A stretch of DNA of 45,485 nucleotides from Lachnospiraceae bacterium (GCA_017483735.1 JAFUVF010000064.1:77405-122889); one strand, 5' to 3'. Numbered from the stretch's first letter, positions 18,219 to 27,358 are shown. Numbers and translations are program-made. Notes: generated by a model not told the origin, from the sequence alone.

Positions 18219-19441
18219 TCATCCACCTTTTCATAGAATGTGTCGGGATATTCAGCATCAAACTGCTCGTTCGCCCACATTACCGTTACCAGATTCTCCG
18301 TATCGCTCAAATTGACTATATTGTGCGCATACCCGGGAAGCATCTGTATCGCCTTCATCTGCTCGCCAGTTACCTCAAAGCTTCGTACAGGGTACTCCTT
18401 CCCGGTCTCCGGATTGATTCCTATGCGCCTCTCCTGAATAAGCCCGTGTCCCGAAACTACAATAAAAATCTCCCATTTCGAATTGTGCCAATGCTCTCCC
18501 CTCACTATGCCGGGGCGGGCAATATTTATGCTTACCTGTCCATGATCCGCTGTCTTTATAAGCTCCGCAAAAATCCCCCTGTTATCCACGTTCATTTTTA
18601 CCGGGTAAGATATCTTTCTTTCGGGAAGGTATGAAAGATATGTACTGTAAAGCTTCTTCTCAAAGGATTCCGTCGGAATAGCAGGCATTACAGAGGTTTT
18701 GGGCATTTCCTCAAAGCTAAGCAGCGTATCCACGATATGCCCCAGAGTAACCCTGTAGGTGCAGGGTACATACGCATACCTCCCGTCACTCTTTGCAACC
18801 GGTTCCATCCCTTCATAATCGCAACGATGCTCATGTCCCTCCAGGGCATTATACATTTCCTCCAAAAGGTCATCTATATAGAGAAGCTCCACTTCTGTTT
18901 CCCTGTCATTTACGGTATATTCCAGATCGTTGGCAATGGCGTTGCAGAAGGTCGCCACAGCAGAGTTATAATTGGGTCTGCACCATTTACCGAAAAGATT
19001 GGGAAAACGGTATACGAGAACCTTCGCCCCCGTCTCCCTGCCATATCCAAAGAACAACTCCTCTCCCATAAGCTTGCTTTTCCCATACTCAGAGTCCGCA
19101 AAGCGTCCGCATAGCGAGGCCTGAATGGATGACGAAAGCATGACCGGACAGGTATTATTGCAGGCTTTGAGCGTGTTTAGCAATTCCTCCGCAAAGCCGT
19201 AATTACCCTTTGTAAATTCGGAAGCGTCCTTGGGACGGTTCACACCCGCAAGATTGAACACAAAATCTGCAGCCCTGCAATATTCCGAAAGCAGCTGCTT
19301 CTCTGTATCCAAATCGTATTCATATATTTCGCCCACGGCTATATCGGGGCGGGTATGGTTTTTCCCATCCCTGATATTTTTCAGATTCTCAACGAGATTA
19401 CGCCCGACAAAGCCCTTTGCACCGGTTACAAGAATGTTCAT
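18215..19441 (-). CDS. fnlB: UDP-2-acetamido-2,6-dideoxy-L-talose synthase, bifunctional SDR-cupin (FnlB/WbjC/CapF)
   Basis: 408 residues. The N-terminal SDR half begins with NILVTGAKGFVGRNLVENL (NADPH site). The C-terminal cupin (about 285-408) has the metal-binding segment GEHWHNSKWEIFIVVSGHG and later LPGYAHNIVNL. In CapF the cupin performs 3-epimerisation and the reductase the C4 reduction, giving UDP-L-TalNAc. The gene starts directly after the fnlA stop and overlaps fnlC by 4 bases. Length and both domains are complete. Confidence 0.93.
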   Translation of the reverse strand: MNILVTGAKGFVGRNLVENLKNIRDGKNHTRPDIAVGEIYEYDLDTEKQLLSEYCRAADFVFNLAGVNRPKDASEFTKGNYGFAEELLNTLKACNNTCPVMLSSSIQASLCGRFADSEYGKSKLMGEELFFGYGRETGAKVLVYRFPNLFGKWCRPNYNSAVATFCNAIANDLEYTVNDRETEVELLYIDDLLEEMYNALEGHEHRCDYEGMEPVAKSDGRYAYVPCTYRVTLGHIVDTLLSFEEMPKTSVMPAIPTESFEKKLYSTYLSYLPERKISYPVKMNVDNRGIFAELIKTADHGQVSINIARPGIVRGEHWHNSKWEIFIVVSGHGLIQERRIGINPETGKEYPVRSFEVTGEQMKAIQMLPGYAHNIVNLSDTENLVTVMWANEQFDAEYPDTFYEKVDE

Positions 19442-20485
19442 CTATTTCTCCAGCTTTTCAAGTTCTTCCCTGACGTAATCGGTAGTAAGTATCTTCTCAA
19501 CCACGCCGTCCACATCAAGACGTTTTGTATTGTGGCTTGTGTAGGACTCGTCGCTTTGTGTTGCAACCTGCCCCTTCACAAAATATTTGTCATAGTTTAA
19601 ATCCCTGTTGTCCGCCGCAACACGGAAATAATTTCCCATATCCTCCGCACGAAGTCTCTCCTCCTTCGTCATGAGGGTCTCGTATAGCTTCTCGCCATGC
19701 CGTGTGCCGATAATATTGGTTCCCGTATCGCCGAAGAGACGCTGTACTCCCTTTGCAAGATCACCTATTGTGGACGCATCCGCCTTCTGTATGAAGAGGT
19801 CTCCGGGATTTGCATGTTCAAATGCGAATTTCACAAGCTCCACCGCCTCATCAAGGTTCATAAGAAATCTTGTCATCTCGGGATTCGTGATAGTTATAGG
19901 GTTTCCTGCCTTTATCTGGTCTATGAAAAGAGGGATTACGGAGCCTCTGGAACACATAACATTTCCGTATCTGGTACAGCAGATGACCGTATCCCCACGC
20001 TCTGCCGCAACTCTTGCATTGGCATATATCACATGCTCCATCATTGCCTTGCTTATGCCCATTGCATTTATAGGGTATGCGGCCTTATCGGTGGAAAGGC
20101 ACACAACCCTCTTGACACCCGCATCTATTGCAGCATGAAGCACATTGTCCGTCCCCTCCACATTCGTCCTGACTGCCTCCATTGGGAAGAATTCGCAGGA
20201 GGGAACCTGCTTAAGTGCCGCCGCATGGAAAATATAGTCCACCCCCGGCATTGCATCCTTCACAGATTGGATATTCCTCACATTTCCAATGTAAAACTTG
20301 ACCTTCCCGGCATACTCCGGATATTTGGCCTGCAGCTCATGCCGCATATCATCCTGCTTCTTTTCATCTCTGGAAAAAATACGGATCTGACCTATATCGG
20401 TCTTCAAAAAGTGCTTAAGCACCGTATTTCCGAACGATCCGGTTCCTCCGGTTATCAGAAGCGTCGCATCCTTAAATTCAGACAT
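19442..20485 (-). CDS. fnlA: UDP-N-acetylglucosamine 4,6-dehydratase, 5-epimerising (FnlA/WbjB/CapE)
   Basis: 347 residues. LLITGGTGSFGNTVLKHFL binds NADP. The active-site run STDKAAYPINAMGISK has Ser131, Asp133, Lys134 and Met142-x3-Lys146. The Met in place of the usual SDR Tyr is a known trait of CapE-type enzymes and not a defect. It starts the L-FucNAc pathway from UDP-GlcNAc by dehydration with C5 inversion. The ATG has AAGGAG at good spacing. It lies 41 bases after the polymerase-like gene and opens the fnlABC-GT cassette. These genes look less A/T-rich than the polymerase and GT-C genes around them. Confidence 0.94.
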   Translation of the reverse strand: MSEFKDATLLITGGTGSFGNTVLKHFLKTDIGQIRIFSRDEKKQDDMRHELQAKYPEYAGKVKFYIGNVRNIQSVKDAMPGVDYIFHAAALKQVPSCEFFPMEAVRTNVEGTDNVLHAAIDAGVKRVVCLSTDKAAYPINAMGISKAMMEHVIYANARVAAERGDTVICCTRYGNVMCSRGSVIPLFIDQIKAGNPITITNPEMTRFLMNLDEAVELVKFAFEHANPGDLFIQKADASTIGDLAKGVQRLFGDTGTNIIGTRHGEKLYETLMTKEERLRAEDMGNYFRVAADNRDLNYDKYFVKGQVATQSDESYTSHNTKRLDVDGVVEKILTTDYVREELEKLEK

Positions 20486-20526
20486 TGTCGTTTCTCCTTA
20501 TACCATTCTTTTCCGCAAGTAATCTT

Positions 20527-22143
20527 TTATAGAGATTCATTGCCAATCATTATATCAGATTTCCTGCAGAGTTTCAATTTTTGTATCTTCTCTTTGGTAC
20601 GCCGCAAGCCATGCAAAAACACGAAGGTTTCGTGTATATAGAAATACATATTAAGGTAGTCAAACATTCCCAATCCTAGAAGGTTCAATACCATAAACAA
20701 TGCCACCGTGGAGGCATTGTTGCTCTTAAGCGCCGACCTGAATAAGCGGATTGCTCCTACGACAAACATAATCAAATACATCACAATGAACGGAATGCCA
20801 AAATCCGTCGAGTATTGAAGAAACACATTCATTGCGCCCGTCTGGAAAAAGGAGTTCGTACGCATCTGAATGTCAAGTGCCCCGGTTGAATGCCCCAGAA
20901 TATTCTGATATTTCAGATAATACATCCATATATTTACACGATAATCTCCATAATCCTTTTTCTCCAAAAGCGGTGTTTTATCAGGAGTCATTGCATCAGC
21001 CTCTATCGTTATACCCAGCACTTTGCTTATATGATCAATAGTCGCATTGATCCGGCTCCTGCTTGTACTCGTTGCCTGCTCGAAAGTAACGTATCTGGGA
21101 TCGTTCCAGTCAGCATCAGAATGAATTGAACTTTCGCTATAGTTGTCCCTAAACCACACAGTATGATGAAAAACCGCCGGAAGGTAACGCAGAGCCGCAA
21201 ATGTTGGATAAAACATAATTACTACTGACAATAAAAGTGCAATAGGACATAATATCCCCTTCTTTATCCCTGTGTGCGAGAAATACAGGATTATTGCGGC
21301 TGTCGCCTGCAAAAACACAGCCACCCAGGCGGCTCTGGTTCCAGTGTATATGATAACGGATATTTCGACACCGAAAAGCAGATACCAGAAAGTCCTGATG
21401 AAGGCAGAACTGTTTTTTCTCCTTGAATATACTATTCTGGCAAAAACGGCAATGGAAAGGGTGGAAATATATGCTCCATAGGGTATGCAGTCCATAAAAA
21501 GCCCGGAATATCGTATTCCAGTACCGGAATTAGCCGGCGACCAGGGTCTGAACATGCATGAAGCTCCCTGCAGCAGAAAAAAGCCTGCTGTAAGAGCATC
21601 CGTTGCCCCAAAAAACAAAATTTCCAGCTCTTCCTTTGTAAAATCCACCAAATAGAGACATCCAAAAAGGACAAGATAAAAAAACGGCCACTGCTTGTCA
21701 CTATGAGAAATACATGCCCAAAGAAGCATTAAAGAGAAAATGACATATGCTCTCATATCAAACCTTGAACGTCTTTTATCCAAAAATACAGCACATACCA
21801 GCATAACTGCCGCAAAACCGAAAACATAGACATCCATTGCCATAACAGCTCTGTCATTATGAAACGGAGCATCTCTGAAGGGTATGAAATACGTGAAAAC
21901 AGCAGGAAACAATCCCGACACAGCCCATATTGCAAGAGGTTTTCTGTGACGCAAGTAATCCTCTCGCCCATAATGCATAAGTATTATCAAGGCAATCACG
22001 ATCCCAAGAAAATCTCTCAAAGAATTCGTGCGCACATCCGTCTCCCAGAAAATCTCCGTGGATGCCGGAAGAAACGCAATATACAAAAAGCAGAAAAAAT
22101 AAATAATGCGTTTATAATTTTCTGATATTATTTTTTTAATCAT
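20527..22143 (-). CDS. O-antigen polymerase/ligase-like polytopic membrane protein (copy B, no loop histidine)
   Basis: 538 residues with about twelve membrane segments and a long outer loop at about 320-450. It is a paralogue of the protein at 2872-4503: both have HYxxxxxxR near the start, SDxxWPxxYL, FGCxxLxDF, SCMFRP, PxVFHHxxWF, W-N-x2-Y-V-x-F, LGIT and FLQY/YLQY-x-TDFG. Here the post-loop motif is GAMNVFLQYSTDFGIP, without the His found in the other copy, which fits a Wzy-like polymerase better than a WaaL-like ligase. GGAGA precedes the ATG. The gene sits between the GT-C-like genes and fnlA. Confidence 0.83.
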   Translation of the reverse strand: MIKKIISENYKRIIYFFCFLYIAFLPASTEIFWETDVRTNSLRDFLGIVIALIILMHYGREDYLRHRKPLAIWAVSGLFPAVFTYFIPFRDAPFHNDRAVMAMDVYVFGFAAVMLVCAVFLDKRRSRFDMRAYVIFSLMLLWACISHSDKQWPFFYLVLFGCLYLVDFTKEELEILFFGATDALTAGFFLLQGASCMFRPWSPANSGTGIRYSGLFMDCIPYGAYISTLSIAVFARIVYSRRKNSSAFIRTFWYLLFGVEISVIIYTGTRAAWVAVFLQATAAIILYFSHTGIKKGILCPIALLLSVVIMFYPTFAALRYLPAVFHHTVWFRDNYSESSIHSDADWNDPRYVTFEQATSTSRSRINATIDHISKVLGITIEADAMTPDKTPLLEKKDYGDYRVNIWMYYLKYQNILGHSTGALDIQMRTNSFFQTGAMNVFLQYSTDFGIPFIVMYLIMFVVGAIRLFRSALKSNNASTVALFMVLNLLGLGMFDYLNMYFYIHETFVFLHGLRRTKEKIQKLKLCRKSDIMIGNESL

Positions 22144-22204
22144 ACACGCCTATCTCCAGTTCTGAAATCATATACTTAGCTTTGGACATCTGGACTTCCT
22201 ACGG

Positions 22205-23767
22205 TCAGTTCCCGAATATAATACAATATTCGTCCTCATATATCTGATCAAGCTCAGGATGGTCGGACGCAAAGGAATATGGTGTGTATTCTCCCTGCAC
22301 CTTGTCATACAGGTAAAAATATTTTCCCTCCGGCAGCCCGTCAAGATGACTGCGCAGCTGAAGCCATTCGTCCACCTCCGGTTCATCCCATTTCAATGTC
22401 CACATTTCTATCCTGCCGTCAGATAATTCCGTTATGATATTTGATGTCCAAAATCCTGATACACCTTTCTCGTAGCCATGCTCACACAGCCATTTCGCCA
22501 CAGTATTCATCTGCGGAAATGCCCGATAATCATGTACAGGTTCATGAGATTCGTTATACACGGTTCCGGCTGAGGTAATAATTGCTATAGCCAGAACAAG
22601 TCCCATACATATTTTTCCATGAAGAGCTTCCATAAATTTCTCGTTTTTCAGCCATTCAACTATAAGAAACAAGCCGAAAGGCAAAATTGGCTGATAATAC
22701 TGTATCACACCGTTCTCGAGAAATGTCATGGAAAAGATGCTTATGAATAATATACCTTCACATACTATTACCATTGCCCTGTCATAAAACTCCATAGCTT
22801 TGAGCATGAAAAGAAGCCTGACTGCGGAAAAAACAACCAAAATTCCAAAAACCACTCCTGTCATTGACGCAATTCCCGAAAGCGAAAACAGCTCCTTTCC
22901 GTCTGCAAACCCGTAGCTGTGTATCAGCTTCCCTATCATTTCCAGAAAGCTTTTTGCTTCTATATGATTTTCCCCATAGGTACGGACAGAATACTTTTTT
23001 GATAAATATAGTATATTTAGCAGGTAACCTGCCAGATTCGCCCCCCCACCGATTAGCGAGACAACAAAGATATTCTGAGTGAGTTTCTTTTTTTCGGTAT
23101 TTGTGTATACAGAGTATATGTGCAAAATAAGAGCTGCAACGATAAACGGGACATAACAATACATTGCCTGTCTGATATCATTAACACCCTTTCCTACAGC
23201 TATTAAAACTATCAACAATATATATACTTTTGAACGGATGGCTTTTACATCCTTTGCTGCAATAAATGTTAAACCTATAGTTACGAGTGAAACACATATT
23301 GTAAAAATATAATATCCACCATATAATGTCTGCCAAAAATACCAGCCTCCACATGGAAGCAAAGCGAGAATTGCTGCAAAAACGCCATATTTGGTCTGTC
23401 CAAACGAATAAAAAAAGAAAACAACCGAAAACGCAAGCATCAGCAACGCTATCAGCATACTGAAGGTTCTTACAATATGCCAATTCCACGGGAATAAAAC
23501 CATACCAATCCGATAAATCCATTGCATAGAAAAAAACTTAAGCCCATTAGAATATAACCATTCGTTCGTCAGAACAGCATGATTTTTATTCAATACATTC
23601 GCAAGTATTATTTCTGATGCCATATCAGAATCCAGCAAATTTTGTCCCTGCCACACCTGATAGAATACATTCCAGAATAATACTGTAGCAAGCCCCAATA
23701 AAGGCAGCGGATTCTCCTTTATAAACTTCCAACTTGCTTGGCTTTCTTTCTTTTTGGTCTTTGACAT
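22205..23767 (-). CDS. Polytopic GT-C-like membrane protein, paralogue of 25811-27358
   Basis: 520 residues from the ATG at 23767 (MSKTKKKESQASWKF), chosen because AGGAG lies 7 bases before it. The open frame extends 9 codons further without a site. It has about eleven membrane segments and a soluble C-terminal domain of about 100 residues ending YEDEYCIIFGN. The first outer loop contains QGQNLLDSDMASEIILANVL. Acidic residues there resemble the catalytic Asp position of GT-C enzymes that use lipid-phosphate sugars. The gene at 25811-27358 matches it closely over its whole length, with near-identical loop and C-terminus. I do not recognise a named family, and glycosyl transfer on the outer face is inferred. 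Confidence 0.8.
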   Translation of the reverse strand: MSKTKKKESQASWKFIKENPLPLLGLATVLFWNVFYQVWQGQNLLDSDMASEIILANVLNKNHAVLTNEWLYSNGLKFFSMQWIYRIGMVLFPWNWHIVRTFSMLIALLMLAFSVVFFFYSFGQTKYGVFAAILALLPCGGWYFWQTLYGGYYIFTICVSLVTIGLTFIAAKDVKAIRSKVYILLIVLIAVGKGVNDIRQAMYCYVPFIVAALILHIYSVYTNTEKKKLTQNIFVVSLIGGGANLAGYLLNILYLSKKYSVRTYGENHIEAKSFLEMIGKLIHSYGFADGKELFSLSGIASMTGVVFGILVVFSAVRLLFMLKAMEFYDRAMVIVCEGILFISIFSMTFLENGVIQYYQPILPFGLFLIVEWLKNEKFMEALHGKICMGLVLAIAIITSAGTVYNESHEPVHDYRAFPQMNTVAKWLCEHGYEKGVSGFWTSNIITELSDGRIEMWTLKWDEPEVDEWLQLRSHLDGLPEGKYFYLYDKVQGEYTPYSFASDHPELDQIYEDEYCIIFGN

Positions 23768-23790
23768 TAAATCTCTCCTATTTAACATTC

Positions 23791-25461
23791 TCATTTATTT
23801 CCGACACTATAATCATATATTTTTACATTCTGAAACTCTTCAACCTCATCATATTCAATGCTTTCATCATAAACCTCTCTGAAGTACCACAACAGAAGCT
23901 CTGCTTCATCCTCATTTCCCGCATAAAGAAGGTCATCCCTGTATGGAAGCTCTCCTATGGGGTTGGTTACTCCGAATTCAGCATACCTTGCAAATGCTGA
24001 AGGAGTCTTTGCATCCCACCCCCCCGCAATACAGATTTTGTCAAGATAATCCTTGTATTGCCCGTTTATAGCAAAAATGTTGGTATCATCATACGACAAT
24101 AAGGCATACACTCCCGTCACATATTTTTTCCCGTCATTTCTGCCGTGAACCACATCATAAAACTCGCTGCTATCCCCTTCCCTTAAGTCAACCTCATTAA
24201 ACGGAATATTGTAGATATAGATTCCAAGAATCAAAAAAGCCGGTATAATGGTCCATATTCCCGACAACACGGACAAATCAGAGGCTTTCAGCCCTATTGC
24301 ACATATGAACAAGGCAACTATCGAAAGCCATATTCCTGCCTCCACTCTCCATACCACCCTGTTCCAGCACACAAAAATGTAATACATACCTACTAAGTAA
24401 GCATTCATTCCCAAAAGCAGTATCAGCTCATCTCTTCTCCCGTGAATAATTGCACATAAAATTACAAATACCCATATGACAGCCAGAATCTCTATATTCT
24501 GCAACATCCTATCACAAATGTGGAAACACGCCTTACTCACAAACTCGGGGCTTATCTGGAAGGAATAAGCTCCCGAAGCATACAAAGCATCCTTTATATC
24601 CTTTAATCTGGCATAATTATATCTCCCAGTATCTCCTATGATATAATTCTGAATAAGCGAGATTTCAGAGTCTGTAAATCCTTTTTCATGGGCAATCTCC
24701 ATTTCCTCTGGAGTGAATTCAACGTGATCAATAATGTCATCCCCTATAGATTCTATTTTATAGACATCCCTTCCATACGGATTAAGCTGATATGCCAATG
24801 AATTAATTCCATTGAGCAAAAATGGAATCAACAAGATTCCAATCTGTATCAACATCCTCCTGAATATTTTTCTGTTTTTATATATAAGGTAAATTGTAAC
24901 AAGTGCAGCCACAGGAAGAACCATTATATAGCATTCGATTCTAATAAATCCCGCAAATATTATCAACAATGTCCCCACAATCAACCTAAGTCTTCCAAAC
25001 TCATACAGGCACAACACCAGCTCGCACAGACCTGCTATCGCCAATATTGAGGCAGTTGTGGTAAATGTTATTTCCGCATAGAAATCCTTGGCAAGAATAA
25101 GATTTAGTATCAACGAAACCGCAGCCGATTTATATATATCAAGCTTCCGACATACACATATGCACAAAGTATGAACCGAAACCAGATTAAGCCCCAGCAT
25201 CATAAACAGATACCAGTTTATTGAGGGAACTATCGCATATAACAGCTTCAGTAGTAATCCGTATATTACACTTATATAAACCATGTATTCCCCAAAAGAA
25301 CCATATGCTCCCACTGCCATAAAATTAAAAGAGTAATCGTCATTTAAAGCATACTTCAATCTTCCCGCCAAAACATTGACCATCAGCACAGTCAGACAGA
25401 TAATGGCCGTCAGGCTGCTGCGAAGTATAGATTCTTTATTCTTCGAAAAATACTCCCTCAT
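23791..25461 (-). CDS. Polytopic membrane protein of unknown function, GT-C-like
   Basis: 556 residues, about ten to twelve membrane segments, and a C-terminal outer domain of about 130 residues (from EGDSSEFYDVV) that ends VKIYDYSVGNK. The first outer loop has GRLKYALNDDYSFNFMAVGAYG, an N-D-D motif at the position of GT-C catalytic acids. A large loop around 215-300 is charged. It begins only 21 bases after infA and ends 23 bases before the next GT-C-like gene, so it is co-transcribed with both. Similar lipid-sugar-dependent transferases or GtrII-like proteins are possible, but no specific assignment is supported. Confidence 0.75.
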   Translation of the reverse strand: MREYFSKNKESILRSSLTAIICLTVLMVNVLAGRLKYALNDDYSFNFMAVGAYGSFGEYMVYISVIYGLLLKLLYAIVPSINWYLFMMLGLNLVSVHTLCICVCRKLDIYKSAAVSLILNLILAKDFYAEITFTTTASILAIAGLCELVLCLYEFGRLRLIVGTLLIIFAGFIRIECYIMVLPVAALVTIYLIYKNRKIFRRMLIQIGILLIPFLLNGINSLAYQLNPYGRDVYKIESIGDDIIDHVEFTPEEMEIAHEKGFTDSEISLIQNYIIGDTGRYNYARLKDIKDALYASGAYSFQISPEFVSKACFHICDRMLQNIEILAVIWVFVILCAIIHGRRDELILLLGMNAYLVGMYYIFVCWNRVVWRVEAGIWLSIVALFICAIGLKASDLSVLSGIWTIIPAFLILGIYIYNIPFNEVDLREGDSSEFYDVVHGRNDGKKYVTGVYALLSYDDTNIFAINGQYKDYLDKICIAGGWDAKTPSAFARYAEFGVTNPIGELPYRDDLLYAGNEDEAELLLWYFREVYDESIEYDEVEEFQNVKIYDYSVGNK

Positions 25462-25482
25462 ACACAGAAACCCTTAAGATGC

Positions 25483-25701
25483 CTATTTGTCTCTCCAGAT
25501 AATGCGTCCCTTTGAAAGATCATACGGCGACATCTCAAGCGTAACCTTGTCTCCCGGGAGAATACGTATGAAATTCTGACGAAGCTTTCCGCTAATGGTG
25601 GCAAGCACGATATGTCCGTTCTCAAGCTCCACCCTAAACATTGTGTTCGGCAGCTTCTCCTTAACGATGCCCTCAATTTCTATTACATCAGCCTTTGACA
25701 T
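25483..25701 (-). CDS. infA: Translation initiation factor IF-1
   Basis: 72 residues, the full S1/OB-fold factor, from [20 protein letters not shown] to [12 protein letters not shown]-1 occupies the ribosomal A site with IF-2 and IF-3 during initiation. GAGGAG precedes the ATG and a promoter lies 42-70 bases upstream of it. In related genomes infA is followed by rpmJ, rpsM, rpsK, rpsD, rpoA and rplQ. Here a membrane-protein gene starts 21 bases downstream and no rpmJ reading frame is visible. Confidence 0.97.
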   Translation of the reverse strand: MSKADVIEIEGIVKEKLPNTMFRVELENGHIVLATISGKLRQNFIRILPGDKVTLEMSPYDLSKGRIIWRDK

Positions 25702-25742
25702 TTAATCTCTCCTCTTTATAAAACATTAACAATACCTTACTC

Positions 25743-25771
25743 TTTTTAATACTTTTTTTAATATCTGTCAA
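25743..25771 (-). promoter_or_regulatory. Promoter for infA and the following glycan genes
   Basis: On the minus strand TTGACA (25771-25766), 17 bases, then TAAAAA (25748-25743). The -35 is perfect and the -10 matches 4 of 6. The spacer and flanks are A/T-rich. It lies in the 109-base gap between the GT-C-like gene and infA. A rho-independent terminator is not seen before it, so read-through from upstream may add to its output. Confidence 0.6.
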
Positions 25772-25810
25772 GCATTTGTATTTTCGCACGTATGCATACA
25801 TCCACTCTCC

Positions 25811-27358
25811 TCAATTTCCAAAAACAATACAATAATCATCCTCATATATCTGTGCAAGATCCGGATGCTCCATTGCAAATGAATATGGCGGCAAAGGATC
25901 CATTGTCTTATCATATATAAAGAAATAATTTTCCTCGGGAAGTCCCTCCAGATGGGAACGTTTCTGCAGCCACGGGTCGGGCTCTATCTCCCCCCATATT
26001 ATCGTCCACATTTCAATCTGACCATCAGAAAGCTCTGTGACTATATTCGAGGTAAAGAAATTTGAAACTCCTTTCGTATATCCCATGTCACAAAGCAGCT
26101 TAACGGGTATGTTTAACTGCGGTTTTGCGTAAAAATCGTGTATTGGCTCATTCATCTCGTTGTATACAGTTCCGGCGGAAGTTATGAGCATCATCATAAG
26201 AATGCTTGCAATGCTTATTTTACGATGCTTTTCGCTCATAAAATCCTCTGTTGCAAGCTCCATAACTCCTAAGAATAATCCAAAGGGCAGAACCGGCTGA
26301 TAATACCTCATTGAACCTTCTTCGAGATATGTAAGTGTCAGCATGGTAACAATAATACTGCTTATGGATGTCAAAACAAGCACCCTCTCCTCAAAGGTTA
26401 ATTTATTTAGCTTGGTCAACAGTCTTACAGCCGAAAAGACGACATACCCCCCCATAATCACTCCGGCAATTGAAGCAATTCCGGGCAAGGAAAAAAGCTC
26501 TTTTCCATCAATAAATCCATAGCTTAAAATAAAATCCCTGAGTTTATCAATAAATGGCTCTGCCGAAATTTTCATGGATTCATATTGAAGATAAGGATAT
26601 TTTTTTGCAAGATACAGTGTATTAAACAAATATCCAAGTATATTGATAACAGTGCATATAAATGAAAGTGCCACAATCTTAATGCTTCTTTGGGTATTAC
26701 CCCTTTGATAAAGCGCAGCAATGTACATAACACAGGATGCCACAAAAAAAGGTAAATAGAAATACATAGCCTGACGTATATCACTCATTCCCTTCAACAG
26801 AGACAATATGAGCATCAAAGCTACATATATTTTTGCCCTCAGACTCTTTATATCCTCTGTTGCTGACAAGCATAATCCGAGTGTTGCCACAGAAATGCAT
26901 ATTGTAAAAATATAATAGCCTCCAAAAAGAGTCTGCCAGAAATACCAGCCGCCGCAAGGAAACATTGCGAACATTGCCGCCAGAAATCCCCATTTTGTCT
27001 TTTTCATCGAATGGAATAAAAATATGATCAAAAGGGCAAATATCGCCATAGCCACTGCAGTTGCGAAGGTTCTTACCAAATGCCAGTTCCACGGGAACAA
27101 AATAAGCCCTAGTCTGTATATCCACTGCATCGAAAAGATTTCCAGTTCAGTAGAATATATCCATTCATTTGTCAGAATCGCATGGTTTTTATTCAAAACA
27201 TCTGCAAGTATTATCTCCGATGCCATATCTGAATCCAAAAGATTCTGTCCCTGCCATACCTGATAAAAAACATTCCAAAGGTATAGAACAGCAACTCCAA
27301 TAACTCCTATGATATTTTCTTTAAAAAAATCTTTTAATGCAACAACCTTTCTTTTCAT
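25811..27358 (-). CDS. Polytopic GT-C-like membrane protein embedded between map and infA
   Basis: 515 residues from the ATG at 27358 (MKRKVVALKDFFKEN), which has AAGGA 7 bases upstream. A TTG eight codons earlier is a less likely start. It has about eleven membrane segments, a first outer loop with QGQNLLDSDMASEIILADVL and a soluble C-terminus ending YEDDYCIVFGN. It is a close paralogue of 22205-23767, and shared blocks include PFGLFL, SAGTVYNE, ITELSDG (VTELSDG here) and PYSFA. Such a gene is foreign to the normal map-infA junction. GT-C glycosyltransferase activity is inferred from topology and the acidic loop. Confidence 0.8.
   Translation of the reverse strand: MKRKVVALKDFFKENIIGVIGVAVLYLWNVFYQVWQGQNLLDSDMASEIILADVLNKNHAILTNEWIYSTELEIFSMQWIYRLGLILFPWNWHLVRTFATAVAMAIFALLIIFLFHSMKKTKWGFLAAMFAMFPCGGWYFWQTLFGGYYIFTICISVATLGLCLSATEDIKSLRAKIYVALMLILSLLKGMSDIRQAMYFYLPFFVASCVMYIAALYQRGNTQRSIKIVALSFICTVINILGYLFNTLYLAKKYPYLQYESMKISAEPFIDKLRDFILSYGFIDGKELFSLPGIASIAGVIMGGYVVFSAVRLLTKLNKLTFEERVLVLTSISSIIVTMLTLTYLEEGSMRYYQPVLPFGLFLGVMELATEDFMSEKHRKISIASILMMMLITSAGTVYNEMNEPIHDFYAKPQLNIPVKLLCDMGYTKGVSNFFTSNIVTELSDGQIEMWTIIWGEIEPDPWLQKRSHLEGLPEENYFFIYDKTMDPLPPYSFAMEHPDLAQIYEDDYCIVFGN

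Noticed and set aside
19442..20485. Active-site defect in the 4,6-dehydratase (Met instead of Tyr)
   Set aside because: The Met-x3-Lys arrangement is normal for the CapE/FnlA branch, so the enzyme is expected to be active.
19697..20641. 314-codon open frame on the plus strand, rich in Cys and His
   Set aside because: It mirrors fnlA and the end of the polymerase-like gene. The minus-strand genes have clear family motifs and this frame has none.
25462..25482. Search for rpmJ (L36) directly after infA
   Set aside because: Only 21 bases separate infA from the next gene, and no short Cys-containing L36 frame occurs there.
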